A stretch of 64,000 bases of DNA from Cardiobacterium sp. Marseille-Q4385 (lineage in GTDB: Bacteria; Pseudomonadota; Gammaproteobacteria; Cardiobacteriales; Cardiobacteriaceae): positions 1,128,001 through 1,192,000 of the forward strand of contig NZ_OU745373.1 in NCBI RefSeq assembly GCF_916618745.1, written 5' to 3'. Positions within the stretch are counted from its first letter, which is position 1, and every line of letters starts with the position of its first letter. This document shows positions 44,988-53,323 of this stretch, one piece after another. Position numbers and translations under genes: made by a program. Under the pieces are notes generated by a model. It was not told the origin of the DNA. It worked only from the letters and a program-made list of their open reading frames with translations, and ran no database searches.

Positions 44988-45481
44988 ATCCAGGCCAACA
45001 TATCCGCTTGCCCCGCCTGCGCATCGCCAGCATTGTCGATGCGCACGCCGCGCTCATCGGCCTGTAATTCTTCGAGAATGGCCAACTGCGAATCAAGCAT
45101 GTCGGCTTTCATGTAATGCCCTTGCCGCGCCAGCATCCGTTCCAGGTTGACCGCCTGCGGTGGCGCCAAATGGATGAAGATAACCTCGCCCGTCGCCTCG
45201 CGCAGAATGTCGCGGTACTGCCGCTTCAATGCGGAACAGGTGACGACGCTGACCGCCGCCCCCTGTTTGGCCTGCGCCGTCATCCAGTCGCGCAGATTGC
45301 GCAGCCAGGGATAGCGGTCTTCATCGGTCAGCGGTATCCCCGCCCCCATCTTGTCGCGGTTTTCCTGAGTGTGAAAATCGTCGCCCTCGGCATAGGGACA
45401 TTGAAAATGCGCTTGCAGGACGCAGGCAGCGGTTGTCTTGCCGCAGCCGCAAACCCCCATAATGACGAAATGCACGGTCAT
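44966..45481 (-). CDS. gntK: Gluconokinase
   Basis: It phosphorylates gluconate to 6-phosphogluconate. The 171-residue protein has a P-loop MGVCGCGKTT near 8, FCEGD-type motif YAEGDDFHTQENRDKM, and LTDEDRYPWL. GGGV-type core CSALKRQYRDILR is present. ATG 45481 has a GAGGT site; a frame open upstream overlaps the permease gene. It is 7 nt downstream of the gluconate permease. Confidence 0.92.
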   Translation of the reverse strand: MTVHFVIMGVCGCGKTTAACVLQAHFQCPYAEGDDFHTQENRDKMGAGIPLTDEDRYPWLRNLRDWMTAQAKQGAAVSVVTCSALKRQYRDILREATGEVIFIHLAPPQAVNLERMLARQGHYMKADMLDSQLAILEELQADERGVRIDNAGDAQAGQADMLAWIQAHVAV

Positions 45482-45488
45482 AACCACC

Positions 45489-46877
45489 TCACAATAAAGA
45501 GAACGCCAGCGCCGACAGGGCAAAGCCGATGACGGCAATCAGCGCCTGGTTGACCGTCCAGGTTTTCAGCGTGGTCGGTACGTCCATGTCGAGCAGGCGC
45601 CCGACCAGCCAGAAGCCGGAATCGTTGACATGGCTGGCAAAGACCGAGCCGGAAGCGGTTGCGAGCACGATGGCGGCGAGCTGCCAGTCGTTGTAACCGG
45701 CAGCGGCGACCGCAGGCGCCATCAGGGCTGCTGCCGTGGTCAGTGCTACTGTGGCCGAACCCTGGGCGACGCGCAGCACCAGCGCAACCAGAAAGCAGCC
45801 GACGATCACGGAAATACCCATATGCGCCATGCTGTCCGCTAGCGCCTTGCCAATGCCGGAGGCACGCAGTACACCGCCAAACATCCCGCCGGCGCCGGTA
45901 ATCAGGATGACCGAGCAGACCGGCCCAAGTGCGCCGTCCACAGTCTTTTCCAGCGCCGAGGCGTGTTCGCCGCGCTTGCGTCCCAGCACAAACAGGGCCA
46001 CCAGCACCGCGATCAAAAGCGCAATCGGCGTCGCTCCGAGCATTCTGAGCAGCTTGACCCAGGTGGCATCGGCGCTGACGACTTTTTGGCTGATTAACGT
46101 CATAAGGCCGGTATTGAGGAAAATCAGCACCATGGGAATCAGCATGATGCCGATGACTGTGCTCGCCGCCGCAGGCGCACGCGGCGTATCCGTATCACGT
46201 TTGCCACCGCTCAGAAAATCCGGCACCGGCACATGAAAATGCCGCCCCAAAAACTGCCCCAGCAAATAACCGCTGAAATACCAGGTAATCACGGCGATAG
46301 GCAGGCCGAGCAGCAGCACATGACCGATATTGGCACCATAATATTCGCCGGCGGCAATTGGCCCAGGATGCGGCGGCAGGAATACGTGCATCACCGAAAA
46401 AGCGCCAATGGAGGCCAAGCCATACGGCAACACCGGCTCATTCATACGGCGCGCGGTGGCAAACACAATCGGCAGCATGACCACCAGCCCAGCATCGAAG
46501 AAAATCGGGAAACCGAAAATCAGCGATGCGACACCGAGGGCAAAGGCCGCCCGCTTCTCGCCAAAAAGACGCACCAAGGCATCTGCCAGCGATTGCGCGC
46601 CACCGGAGGTTTCTACCAGCCGCCCCAGCATGGCACCAAAGCCGACCAGAATCGCCACACTGCCCAGCGTGCCGCCGAAATTCTTGATCAGCACCTGATC
46701 AACAATGGCTTCCAGCGGCAGCCCGGCGACAATAGCCGTCAGTAGGCTGACCAGCACCAGGGTAAGCAACGCATGCACACGGAAGCGGATGATCATCACC
46801 AAAATCAGCAGGATTGCACCGGCAGCGATAGCCAGCAGCGGGCCTGCACTCAGAGACTGTGTCCAGTTATCCATCAA
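45489..46877 (-). CDS. gntT: Gluconate permease, GntP family
   Basis: A 462-residue inner-membrane symporter with about 12-14 helices. The family marks are LVGFGAMLGRLVETSGGAQ, FFDAGLVVMLPI, FLPPHPGPIAAG and VFASHVNDSGFWL. It imports gluconate for the downstream kinase. Two adjacent ATG codons open the gene; which is used cannot be decided. Confidence 0.92.
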   Translation of the reverse strand: MMDNWTQSLSAGPLLAIAAGAILLILVMIIRFRVHALLTLVLVSLLTAIVAGLPLEAIVDQVLIKNFGGTLGSVAILVGFGAMLGRLVETSGGAQSLADALVRLFGEKRAAFALGVASLIFGFPIFFDAGLVVMLPIVFATARRMNEPVLPYGLASIGAFSVMHVFLPPHPGPIAAGEYYGANIGHVLLLGLPIAVITWYFSGYLLGQFLGRHFHVPVPDFLSGGKRDTDTPRAPAAASTVIGIMLIPMVLIFLNTGLMTLISQKVVSADATWVKLLRMLGATPIALLIAVLVALFVLGRKRGEHASALEKTVDGALGPVCSVILITGAGGMFGGVLRASGIGKALADSMAHMGISVIVGCFLVALVLRVAQGSATVALTTAAALMAPAVAAAGYNDWQLAAIVLATASGSVFASHVNDSGFWLVGRLLDMDVPTTLKTWTVNQALIAVIGFALSALAFSLL

Positions 46878-47266
46878 TATCTCCCTCTCTCAAATACGAC
46901 GGTTTGGGTGCTCTCCACCAAACACACGGTAAACAACACACCACTCACGGAAACTCCCGTGTATTTCACGGAAAATCCACCGTTATCATATAGAGGAACA
47001 TACCCGGCTGCACGATAAAATCGTGCCGCTACCCCGGCTCGCGGCCCAATCGGCCTGCGTGATGGTTTGCCCTGCGTGCATTGCGCAAGCCCAAGTTTTA
47101 TCCCGCTTGGCGATACTGTGGCAACGGATATTCGGGATGGAGACATTGCAGGTAGCATCTCGACAAACCCAGCATTTACGCCGCTTGACGACTCCGGTGT
47201 TTATCCCGCATCCGCTTTGCATTCATAAAAAACCGCCACAGTGGGCGGCTTCGGTAGCGGGGCGCG
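46878..47266. other. Non-coding region upstream of gntT with repeats and possible operator
   Basis: ACCGTTATCAT at 46979-46989, read on the minus strand as ATGATAACGGT, resembles half of the E. coli GntR operator, so it may control gntT. CACGG-aaactc-CCGTG at 46946-46961 is an inverted repeat. The dispersed element (GAGACATTGC hairpin plus CAGCATTTACGCCGCTTGACG) occupies 47140-47190, and TTTATCCCGCTTGGCG at 47096 is a related piece. Confidence 0.5.
47227..47248 (-). terminator. Intrinsic terminator after the ketosynthase gene
   Basis: On the minus strand CCGCC and GGCGG flank a small loop and are followed by six T. It lies 19 nt past the ketosynthase stop. Confidence 0.85.
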
Positions 47267-48499
47267 TCATTCCCGCCAGCGTTTGAAGATGAGTGAGGTG
47301 TTGACACCGCCGAAGGCGAAGTTATTGTTCATTACTACCTCGGTATCAATGGCGCGTGCTTCGTCGCGGATGAAATCCACCTGACCGCAGCGTTCGTCCA
47401 CGTGGCGCAGGTTCAGGGTCGGCATGAACAGGCCGTCGCGCATCATTTCTACCGCAAACCAGCTTTCCAGCACGCCGCAGGCGCCCAAAGTGTGGCCGAA
47501 GTAGCTCTTCTGCGAGCTGAGCGGCACACCGCGCGGGAAGAGACGGGCGGTGGCCTGCGTTTCGGCAATGTCGCCCTGTTCGGTCGCAGTGCCGTGGCCG
47601 CTGACGTAGCCGACGGCTTCCGGTGCGATACCCGCCTGTTCAAGCGCCATCGCCATGCAGCGGTACATGGTGGCCTGTTCGGGGCGGGTGACATGAGTGC
47701 CGTCGCAGTTGCTGGCGAAGCCGATGATTTCCGCGTAGATCCGCGCCCCGCGCGCTTGTGCGCTGGCCAGCGATTCCAGCACCAGCATCCCCGCACCTTC
47801 GCCGATGACCAGGCCGTCACGATCGCGGTCATACGGCGCGGGAGTGGTCTTTGGCGCGTCGTTTTTCAGGCTGGCGGCATAAAGCGAGTCGAAGACGCAT
47901 ACTTCGGAATGACAGAGTTCTTCGCCACCACCCGCCAGCATCATCGGAATCAGGCCGAAGCGGATGGCCTCGTAGGCGTAACCGATAGCCTGGCTGCCGG
48001 AGGTGCAGGCGCTGGAGGTGGGGATCAACCGCCCTTGCAGGCCGAAGAAGATGGCAAGGTTGGCGGCGGTGGTGTGCGGCATCATGCGGATGTAGGTATT
48101 GGCGGAGAAGCCGTCCGAGTGGCCATCCATAATCAGCTTCGCCATATCGCAAATGTCACGGGTGCTACCGGTGGACGAGCCGCTGGCTACGCCCATGCGT
48201 CCATCGCGAATGCCAGGATCATCCAGTAATCCCGCGTCGGCAAGCGCCCGCTCGCCTGCTTCGACACACATTTGCGACACCGGCCCCAGACTGCGTAGCT
48301 GTTTGCGTGTCCAGTGCGCGGGCGGGGCGTAGCCATCAATCGGCGCGGCAAGTTTGGCGCTTAAATCTTCCACATCTCGCCATTCCGGCATCGCGCGTAC
48401 GGCGTTTTCGTAACGCAACATCCGCGTGCGTACCGTCGGCCAGTCCTTGCCAAAAGCCGTCACTGCGCCAAAACCCGTAATCACCACTCTGTTCAACAC
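47267..48499 (-). CDS. Beta-ketoacyl-ACP synthase, ApeR-like
   Basis: A 410-residue KAS-type condensing enzyme distinct from FabF. It has the Cys165-His-His triad: SSACTSGSQA, SGHGTATEQGD and SQKSYFGHTLGA. The start VVITGFGAVTAFGKDW and the two-gene pairing with a ketoreductase match the ApeQ-ApeR pair of aryl polyene clusters. It likely elongates an acyl or polyene chain. Carrier proteins and the ApeO/ApeC pair are not in this window. Confidence 0.8.
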   Translation of the reverse strand: MLNRVVITGFGAVTAFGKDWPTVRTRMLRYENAVRAMPEWRDVEDLSAKLAAPIDGYAPPAHWTRKQLRSLGPVSQMCVEAGERALADAGLLDDPGIRDGRMGVASGSSTGSTRDICDMAKLIMDGHSDGFSANTYIRMMPHTTAANLAIFFGLQGRLIPTSSACTSGSQAIGYAYEAIRFGLIPMMLAGGGEELCHSEVCVFDSLYAASLKNDAPKTTPAPYDRDRDGLVIGEGAGMLVLESLASAQARGARIYAEIIGFASNCDGTHVTRPEQATMYRCMAMALEQAGIAPEAVGYVSGHGTATEQGDIAETQATARLFPRGVPLSSQKSYFGHTLGACGVLESWFAVEMMRDGLFMPTLNLRHVDERCGQVDFIRDEARAIDTEVVMNNNFAFGGVNTSLIFKRWRE

Positions 48500-49221
48500 A
48501 ATCCTCCGTTCACCGCCAATACCTGCCGGGTAATGTAACCCGCGCCGTCGCTCATCAGGAAGCGTACCGCCTGCGCGACCTCATCCGCCTCGCCGCAGCG
48601 GCCAAGCGGGATCATTTTCAGAATCTCGGCAACCGGCACCCGTTCATCCACCATGTCCGTGGCTATCAGCCCCGGCGCGACGGCGTTCACTGTGATGCCA
48701 CGTTTACCGAGTTCGATGGCCAGCGCCTTGACCGCGCCAATCAGTCCCGCTTTTGCGGCGCTGTAATTGACCTGGCCGCGATTGCCGATAAGACCCGATA
48801 CCGACGATACAGCGACAATCCGTCCACCGCGCCGCAGGCGGATCATCGGCATGATGAGCGGGTGCAGTACGTTGAAAAAACCGTCGAGATTGGTGCGTAG
48901 CACAGCATCCCAGTCTTCATCGCTAAGCGCGGGAAAGGCACCGTCGCGACTGAGACCGGCATTCAGCACCACACCATAATAGGCGCCATTTGCGGCAATA
49001 TCCGCTTCCAGCACCGCCCGCGCCGCCTCACGATCGGCAACATCAAAGGCGAGCAGACGTGCCGCACCACCTGCCGCCGTAATCTGCGCGACGGTGGTAA
49101 CAGCATCGTCATGCCGGCCGCGATAGTGCACAGTCACAGCAAAACCGTCTGCGGCGAGACGCAGGGCAATTGCCCGCCCGATACCGCGACTCGCCCCGGT
49201 GACCAATACCGCTTCAGCCAT
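48493..49221 (-). CDS. 3-ketoacyl-ACP reductase, ApeQ-like
   Basis: A 242-residue SDR reductase. It has TGASRGIGRA, the NAG motif as LNAGLSRDGAF, the serine of SVSGLIGNRGQ and the YSAAK catalytic block. GAYYGVVLNAG and LHPLIMPMIRLRRGGRI separate it from the housekeeping FabG at 3790. AGGAG precedes ATG 49221. It overlaps the ketosynthase gene by 7 nt. Confidence 0.82.
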   Translation of the reverse strand: MAEAVLVTGASRGIGRAIALRLAADGFAVTVHYRGRHDDAVTTVAQITAAGGAARLLAFDVADREAARAVLEADIAANGAYYGVVLNAGLSRDGAFPALSDEDWDAVLRTNLDGFFNVLHPLIMPMIRLRRGGRIVAVSSVSGLIGNRGQVNYSAAKAGLIGAVKALAIELGKRGITVNAVAPGLIATDMVDERVPVAEILKMIPLGRCGEADEVAQAVRFLMSDGAGYITRQVLAVNGGLC

Positions 49222-49467
49222 GCGCTTTCTCCTTGGGAAAATAAAGATGCGGGCATTGTAACCGTTCCCTCCGGCGGGCAGGGAACACGTCCTTGGCGAC
49301 ATGATGCACGAGGAAGATGTTGATTCGGGAAATATCCGCTACGCGGGCCGATGTTGAGAAGGCGGGCAAAGCCGCCACCGATGAGAAGTTCGCTTGACGC
49401 GAATAAAGAACGACGTGTAACAAAAAGTGCCAGAAACTGCTCTGGCAATACCGCATGCTGGGTTATG

Positions 49468-49500
49468 AAAAAGATAAAGCAGGTTCCGGATGGAGCCTGC
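49468..49500 (-). terminator. Intrinsic terminator after csrA
   Basis: GCAGGCTCC and GGAACCTGC (minus strand, one wobble) flank an ATCC loop, followed by TTTATCTTTTT. It sits 18 nt past the csrA stop. Confidence 0.85.
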
Positions 49501-49517
49501 CGAAAGATGATTGATGT

Positions 49518-49715
49518 TTATTCTGCCGAGGAGGAGGTGTTGCCCGGATTATTTTCGCCCATCAGACGCTGATAAATTTCTTCCCGGTGCACCGCGATAT
49601 GATCCGGTGCCTTGATGCCCAAGCGCACCTGATTACCCTTTACTGCCAACACTGTGACTTCTATCTCGTCGTCAATAATGATGGTTTCTCCTACCCTGCG
49701 GGTAAGTATCAACAT
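49518..49715 (-). CDS. csrA: Carbon storage regulator CsrA
   Basis: A 65-residue RNA-binding translational regulator. It begins MLILTRRVGETIII and contains the RNA-contact segment VRLGIKAP and the EEIYQR helix. AGGAG lies upstream of ATG 49715; the longer open frame has no support. No alaS upstream or tRNA genes downstream are seen, unlike many gammaproteobacteria, so its genome context is rearranged. Confidence 0.95.
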   Translation of the reverse strand: MLILTRRVGETIIIDDEIEVTVLAVKGNQVRLGIKAPDHIAVHREEIYQRLMGENNPGNTSSSAE

Positions 49716-50127
49716 AATGAATACTCCTAAATTTTCCTGATACGCCTTATTGCGCAATTCTTTGGCGCTCCATGATTGCCCCACGAGGCGCGCTTACCCT
49801 CTCGGGAAACGGCACCGTTTCTTATCGGTCTACCTTTTCCCTGCTTTTTCTGTCACTTAGCGGCACATGGCACCGCAGCCGTTGTCGGTCGTGTTGTATC
49901 GTATTTGAGAAAAACGCTGCCTCGACAATGAAAATCTGCCTAGGCAACTTTGTGGATTAGATGTGAACTTTGCTTCCAATTAACAATTTTTTCACATTTA
50001 CAACCGCCAAGAGCGCCGCAAAATTTGCAAAAAAAGCGACTCGCATTTTAAGCAAAAAGGTTGCCGCTTCCAAATATAATCGGGGAAATATTCAAGATAG
50101 AAAAAAAATATCAGTATTTATACGTGG
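49716..50127. other. AT-rich gap upstream of csrA
   Basis: This 412-bp stretch has no convincing gene. It holds a 16-bp palindrome GAAACGGCACCGTTTC at 49806-49821, a possible operator for csrA, and a TATAAT at about 50075 on the plus strand that faces no gene. The right half is strongly AT-rich. Confidence 0.5.
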
Positions 50128-50880
50128 TTAAGTTCCCAATCTAACTGAATGGCTACTTTGAATATTATTATCGAGCTGTGCCCATAAGATGGCATCCGCT
50201 CCTGCTTTTGTAGTGTGGATTAGTGTGAAAACATCATAGCAATCAAAGTAACGTATTGAATACCCACGACTTTCTAAAATCTGTCTGCCGCGCTGCAAAG
50301 CGCCAACCACATCCTGCCCTGCACTAATAGCCTGGGCACAGCGCTGCAACACGGTATGCAGCAGTTGTTCTTGAGCGTCATTCGTCGGGGTAGGAGCGAG
50401 CGCGGCGGCTGTGATATTCACAGGCAGGAAACATTCTTCATTGATGCGATTGGCCAGCCAGTATTGCGGTAGATCGTGCAGGCTGAAGATGGCTATTTGC
50501 GGACGCAGCAGGCTGAACAGGCGCAGCAGTTGCAGCCCGAGGCGTTGATAATGGGGCGTGCGTACCAATTCAGGATAAGGCTCGGCAAATTGCAGACTGA
50601 GACCGGTACCACAGGGGCAGTTCAGTTCTGCATCAAGCAGCAAGACGGCATCGCAGTCACTATCACTCAGGCTGCTCAGCGTCGTACGGTTGTTTTCACT
50701 GTTGCCGTCCAGCACGGTCAATACCAAATCGCAGCGGATACGGGCGCCATGCAGCAGAGCATTGCTTTCGCGCGGCAGTTTGTTCAGGAAAGGGAGGAGA
50801 GCCCAGGTTTTGCCGCTATCTTGCTGGGTAAGTTGCCATTCCTTGAGTTGTTTGACGGTTTGGATAATACGCATCGCCAC
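50128..50880 (-). CDS. Pantothenate-synthetase-like protein without catalytic motifs
   Basis: A 250-residue protein aligning by eye with PanC over its length: MRIIQTVKQLKEW at the start, WALLPFLNKL against VALVPTMGNL, HYQRLGLQLLRLFSLLRPQIAIFSLHD against the FGEKD region, and a C-terminal AGQDVVGALQRGRQIL block. The HDGH catalytic histidines are Pro and Ser, GEKD is SLHD, and LSSRN is absent. It sits at the panC position after pcnB-folK. It is probably a pseudoenzyme or decaying panC, yet it keeps a full frame. Confidence 0.7.
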   Translation of the reverse strand: MAMRIIQTVKQLKEWQLTQQDSGKTWALLPFLNKLPRESNALLHGARIRCDLVLTVLDGNSENNRTTLSSLSDSDCDAVLLLDAELNCPCGTGLSLQFAEPYPELVRTPHYQRLGLQLLRLFSLLRPQIAIFSLHDLPQYWLANRINEECFLPVNITAAALAPTPTNDAQEQLLHTVLQRCAQAISAGQDVVGALQRGRQILESRGYSIRYFDCYDVFTLIHTTKAGADAILWAQLDNNIQSSHSVRLGT

Positions 50881-50901
50881 TTCCCTGTTACTGGACGTGA
50901 C

Positions 50902-51129
50902 TCAGTCGTCGTCGCGGTATTCGTCGTCGTAGCCGTAATCATCGAAGTCGTCACGCTCGTCGCCTTCGTCATCGTAATACCAGCCATCTTCACCGCTACG
51001 TTCTGCGCCGTCCCAATCTTCCTGATAGTCATCGGCGTCTTCTTCATCTTCCATTTCCCGCCATTCGCGTTCCAGCTCCGCTTCGCGGTCGAAATTGTCG
51101 TAATCAAAGTCATCATCTTCGGGGGACAT
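50902..51129 (-). CDS. Hyper-acidic 75-residue protein
   Basis: I do not recognise this protein. It is almost entirely Asp, Glu, Tyr, Arg, Gly and Trp (SPEDDDFDYDNFDREAELER at the start, FDDYGYDDEYRDDD at the end) and is probably disordered. GGAG lies about 8 nt upstream of ATG 51129, so translation is plausible. It occupies the place of panB between folK and the PanC-like gene. Partners or function cannot be predicted. Confidence 0.6.
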   Translation of the reverse strand: MSPEDDDFDYDNFDREAELEREWREMEDEEDADDYQEDWDGAERSGEDGWYYDDEGDERDDFDDYGYDDEYRDDD

Positions 51130-51172
51130 ATTCAGGACTCCTATGGGGCAATGCGTAGCGATTAAGCAATAT

Positions 51173-51664
51173 TCATGCCGCTTGCCAGTTGTCGTGCAAA
51201 ATTCGGGTGATACCGCTGGCGTCGCAGCGGGCCAGCCATTCGCGCACACTGATGCCGTCAAGCAGATGTTCCGGGTTCAGATCCGCCAAGGGGTACAGGA
51301 CGAACGCCCGCTCGCGGATACCGGGATGCGGCAGGGTCAACTGCGGCAGGTCGAGGCGCAGATCATCATAAAGCAGCATATCGAGATCCAGGGTGCGCGG
51401 CGCGTTTTTGAAGGGGCGCTCGCGCCCCTGTTCCTGCTCGACGTGTTGCAGCAGTGCCAGCAGTGCCAGTGGCGACAGGTCGGTGCGGTAGCGGATGACG
51501 GCGTTAATGAAATCAGGCTGGTCGGTATAGCCCCACGGCGGGGTACGGTAGAGCGCGGAAGCGGCGTCTTCCTGCAACACCGCTGCCAGCGTCTGCCGCG
51601 CGCGCAGCAACTGGGCGACAGGCTCGGCCTGATTGCTGCCGAAAGCGATCCAGGCGGTAGGCAT
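51173..51664 (-). CDS. folK: 2-amino-4-hydroxy-6-hydroxymethyldihydropteridine pyrophosphokinase
   Basis: FolK activates the pterin for folate synthesis. The 163-residue protein shows IAFGSNQAEP at the start, the substrate loop YRTPPWGYTDQPDFINAV and the HPPK signature APRTLDLDMLLYDDL, then LPHPGIRERAFVLYPL. Length is normal. It follows pcnB by 9 nt. Confidence 0.94.
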   Translation of the reverse strand: MPTAWIAFGSNQAEPVAQLLRARQTLAAVLQEDAASALYRTPPWGYTDQPDFINAVIRYRTDLSPLALLALLQHVEQEQGRERPFKNAPRTLDLDMLLYDDLRLDLPQLTLPHPGIRERAFVLYPLADLNPEHLLDGISVREWLARCDASGITRILHDNWQAA

Positions 51665-51673
51665 GATGCATCC

Positions 51674-52996
51674 CTAGCCGCGTTTACGTCGTGCACCGCT
51701 GCGCGACCGTCGCCGGCGCGTGCCGTTGCCGCCTTCCTCCTGGGTAACGCGCATTTGCGCAATATCAACGGAGATATCCGGGTCTTCCTGCAATGCCGTC
51801 CACAGCGCGACCAGATCATCAATTTGCTCACCCGCACCCTGACGTACCAGCAAGAAGTCATAGGCAGCACGGAAACGCGGATGGGCGAGGACGCCGTGCA
51901 TCTTGCGCAAATTGCCGCGTGCTGCCTGTTCCAGCCGTGCCTGCAATGTCCAGATCTCGCGAATCATGCCGCGCAGCCGTACCGGTATCGCCAGGCGCTC
52001 GCTAGCGGCAATATGCACCACATCCACCGCTTCGTGCATGGCACTGTGCCAGTTGTCGCGCTCTTTCAGCAAGCCGCGATACTGCAACTGATACACCGGC
52101 CAGAGAATGGCAGCGAGCAGGAAGGCAATCGTCACCGGCTTGTCCTCGGCAACCCGCGCATCGGTATTGGCGAGCGCAATACGCACCAGGCGCTGCGCAT
52201 ATTGCGCATAGACGGCGTTCGGATGCTCGAACACATGGCCGGCATCGGGAAAGAGCATCGCAAACAGCCCATAACGCTGCAACACTTCAAAACACGCCTC
52301 GCCATAGCCGCTCATAAACAGCTTCTGCGCCTCATCAAAAAGACGCGCGGCGGGTACGGCACGCAAATTGTCGCGGCAATCGGCAATCGCCGCTTCCGTC
52401 GCCGCTTCCAGCGGCATACCGAGTTTGGCGGCAAAGCGGGCGGCGCGCAGCATCCGCACCGGGTCTTCTGTGTAACGCGTCGCTGGATCACCGATGATGC
52501 GGATTATCCGCGCCTCAATATCCGCCAGTGCGCCGACATAATCGCGCAGCTCATCATTTTTCACATCGTAATAAAGCGCATTGATGGTGAAATCGCGGCG
52601 CACGGCGTCATCCTCAATCGAGCCATAGTGATTGTCTTCCAGCACTGAGCCGAAACTGTCGGTGCGCGCCAGACGTTCGGGCGGGGCACGGAAGGTCGCC
52701 ACCTCGATAATGTCCCGACCAAAATGCACATGGGCGAGACGAAAACGCCGCCCAATCAGGCGACAATTACGGAAAATCGCCGCAACCTCTTCCGGGCGGG
52801 CATTGGTGGCAATATCAAAATCCTTTGGCCGCTTGCCGAGCAGCAAATCGCGCAGGCAGCCGCCGACGAGAAAAGCCTCGAAACCGGCTTCATCCAGCTG
52901 GCGCACGATCTTCAGCGCGCGCGGATCAATATCATGCACATCTACAGGATGTTCGCCGTGCTTGCGGCAAACGGGAAACAGAGCAGTGTCATTCAT
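51674..52996 (-). CDS. pcnB: Poly(A) polymerase I
   Basis: PcnB adds poly(A) tails that speed RNA decay. The 440-residue protein has FLVGGCLRDLLLGKRPKDFDIAT, VRRDFTINALYYD and EDPVRMLRAARFAAKLG. The basic, Arg-rich tail (RRRSRSGARRKRG) is typical of PcnB and separates it from Cca. AAAGGA precedes ATG 52996. It begins the pcnB-folK operon. Confidence 0.95.
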   Translation of the reverse strand: MNDTALFPVCRKHGEHPVDVHDIDPRALKIVRQLDEAGFEAFLVGGCLRDLLLGKRPKDFDIATNARPEEVAAIFRNCRLIGRRFRLAHVHFGRDIIEVATFRAPPERLARTDSFGSVLEDNHYGSIEDDAVRRDFTINALYYDVKNDELRDYVGALADIEARIIRIIGDPATRYTEDPVRMLRAARFAAKLGMPLEAATEAAIADCRDNLRAVPAARLFDEAQKLFMSGYGEACFEVLQRYGLFAMLFPDAGHVFEHPNAVYAQYAQRLVRIALANTDARVAEDKPVTIAFLLAAILWPVYQLQYRGLLKERDNWHSAMHEAVDVVHIAASERLAIPVRLRGMIREIWTLQARLEQAARGNLRKMHGVLAHPRFRAAYDFLLVRQGAGEQIDDLVALWTALQEDPDISVDIAQMRVTQEEGGNGTRRRRSRSGARRKRG

Positions 52997-53017
52997 CTAT
53001 GAATCCTTTGGTTGGGA

Positions 53018-53045
53018 ACCCCGCCCTTCGGGGCGGTGCAGGGTT
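53018..53045. other. Stable TTCG-loop hairpin upstream of pcnB
   Basis: CCGCCC-TTCG-GGGCGG at 53021-53036 is perfect; AACCC and GGGTT extend it outward. It lies 25 nt before the pcnB start, so it would be in the pcnB leader if transcription begins further right. No T run follows. Confidence 0.5.
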
Positions 53046-53064
53046 GGGAGGAGCGCATCTCCTG

Positions 53065-53180
53065 CCAGGGTCTGTTGACATTCAACATTGCGGCGGCTTT
53101 TCGGCCAATTTTTGGCATCCGTTGTGTTAACAATGCTCGCAAGGTATCCAACCTTAGCTAAATCTCAACAGGCTCCAGGG
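53065..53180. mobile_element. Putative MITE or insertion-sequence remnant
   Basis: TCTGTTGACATT at 53071 and the complement of AATCTCAACAGGCT at 53161 form imperfect terminal inverted repeats (CTGTTGA-C/G-ATT). CCAGGG is present directly on both sides (53065-53070 and 53175-53180), a possible target duplication. The roughly 105 bp inside is AT-rich and codes for nothing. The family cannot be assigned. Confidence 0.4.
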
Positions 53181-53323
53181 CGGGGCAGCGTTGGCCATGC
53201 GTCCGGGTAACTCCATGAATGGAAAAAATACAAGCGCCAAAAGCGCGGGAAAAATACGGGCGACGGCTTCCCTGTCGCCCGCTGTGGACGCGCATTGTAA
53301 CGTGCCGACTGTGCGGAAATCCA

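Noticed and set aside
46874..47158. 94-codon open frame upstream of gntT on the minus strand
   Set aside because: It spans promoter-like DNA and a dispersed repeat, has no family features and no Shine-Dalgarno.
49351..49572. 73-codon plus-strand frame overlapping the csrA terminator and 3-prime end
   Set aside because: Antisense to csrA, crosses its terminator, and shows no conserved sequence.
49772..49960. 62-codon open frame in the csrA upstream gap
   Set aside because: Cys-, Ser- and Arg-rich random-looking translation that covers a palindrome; no ribosome site.
51143..52648. 501-codon plus-strand frame
   Set aside because: Antisense shadow of folK and pcnB, whose minus-strand motifs are complete; length results from high GC.
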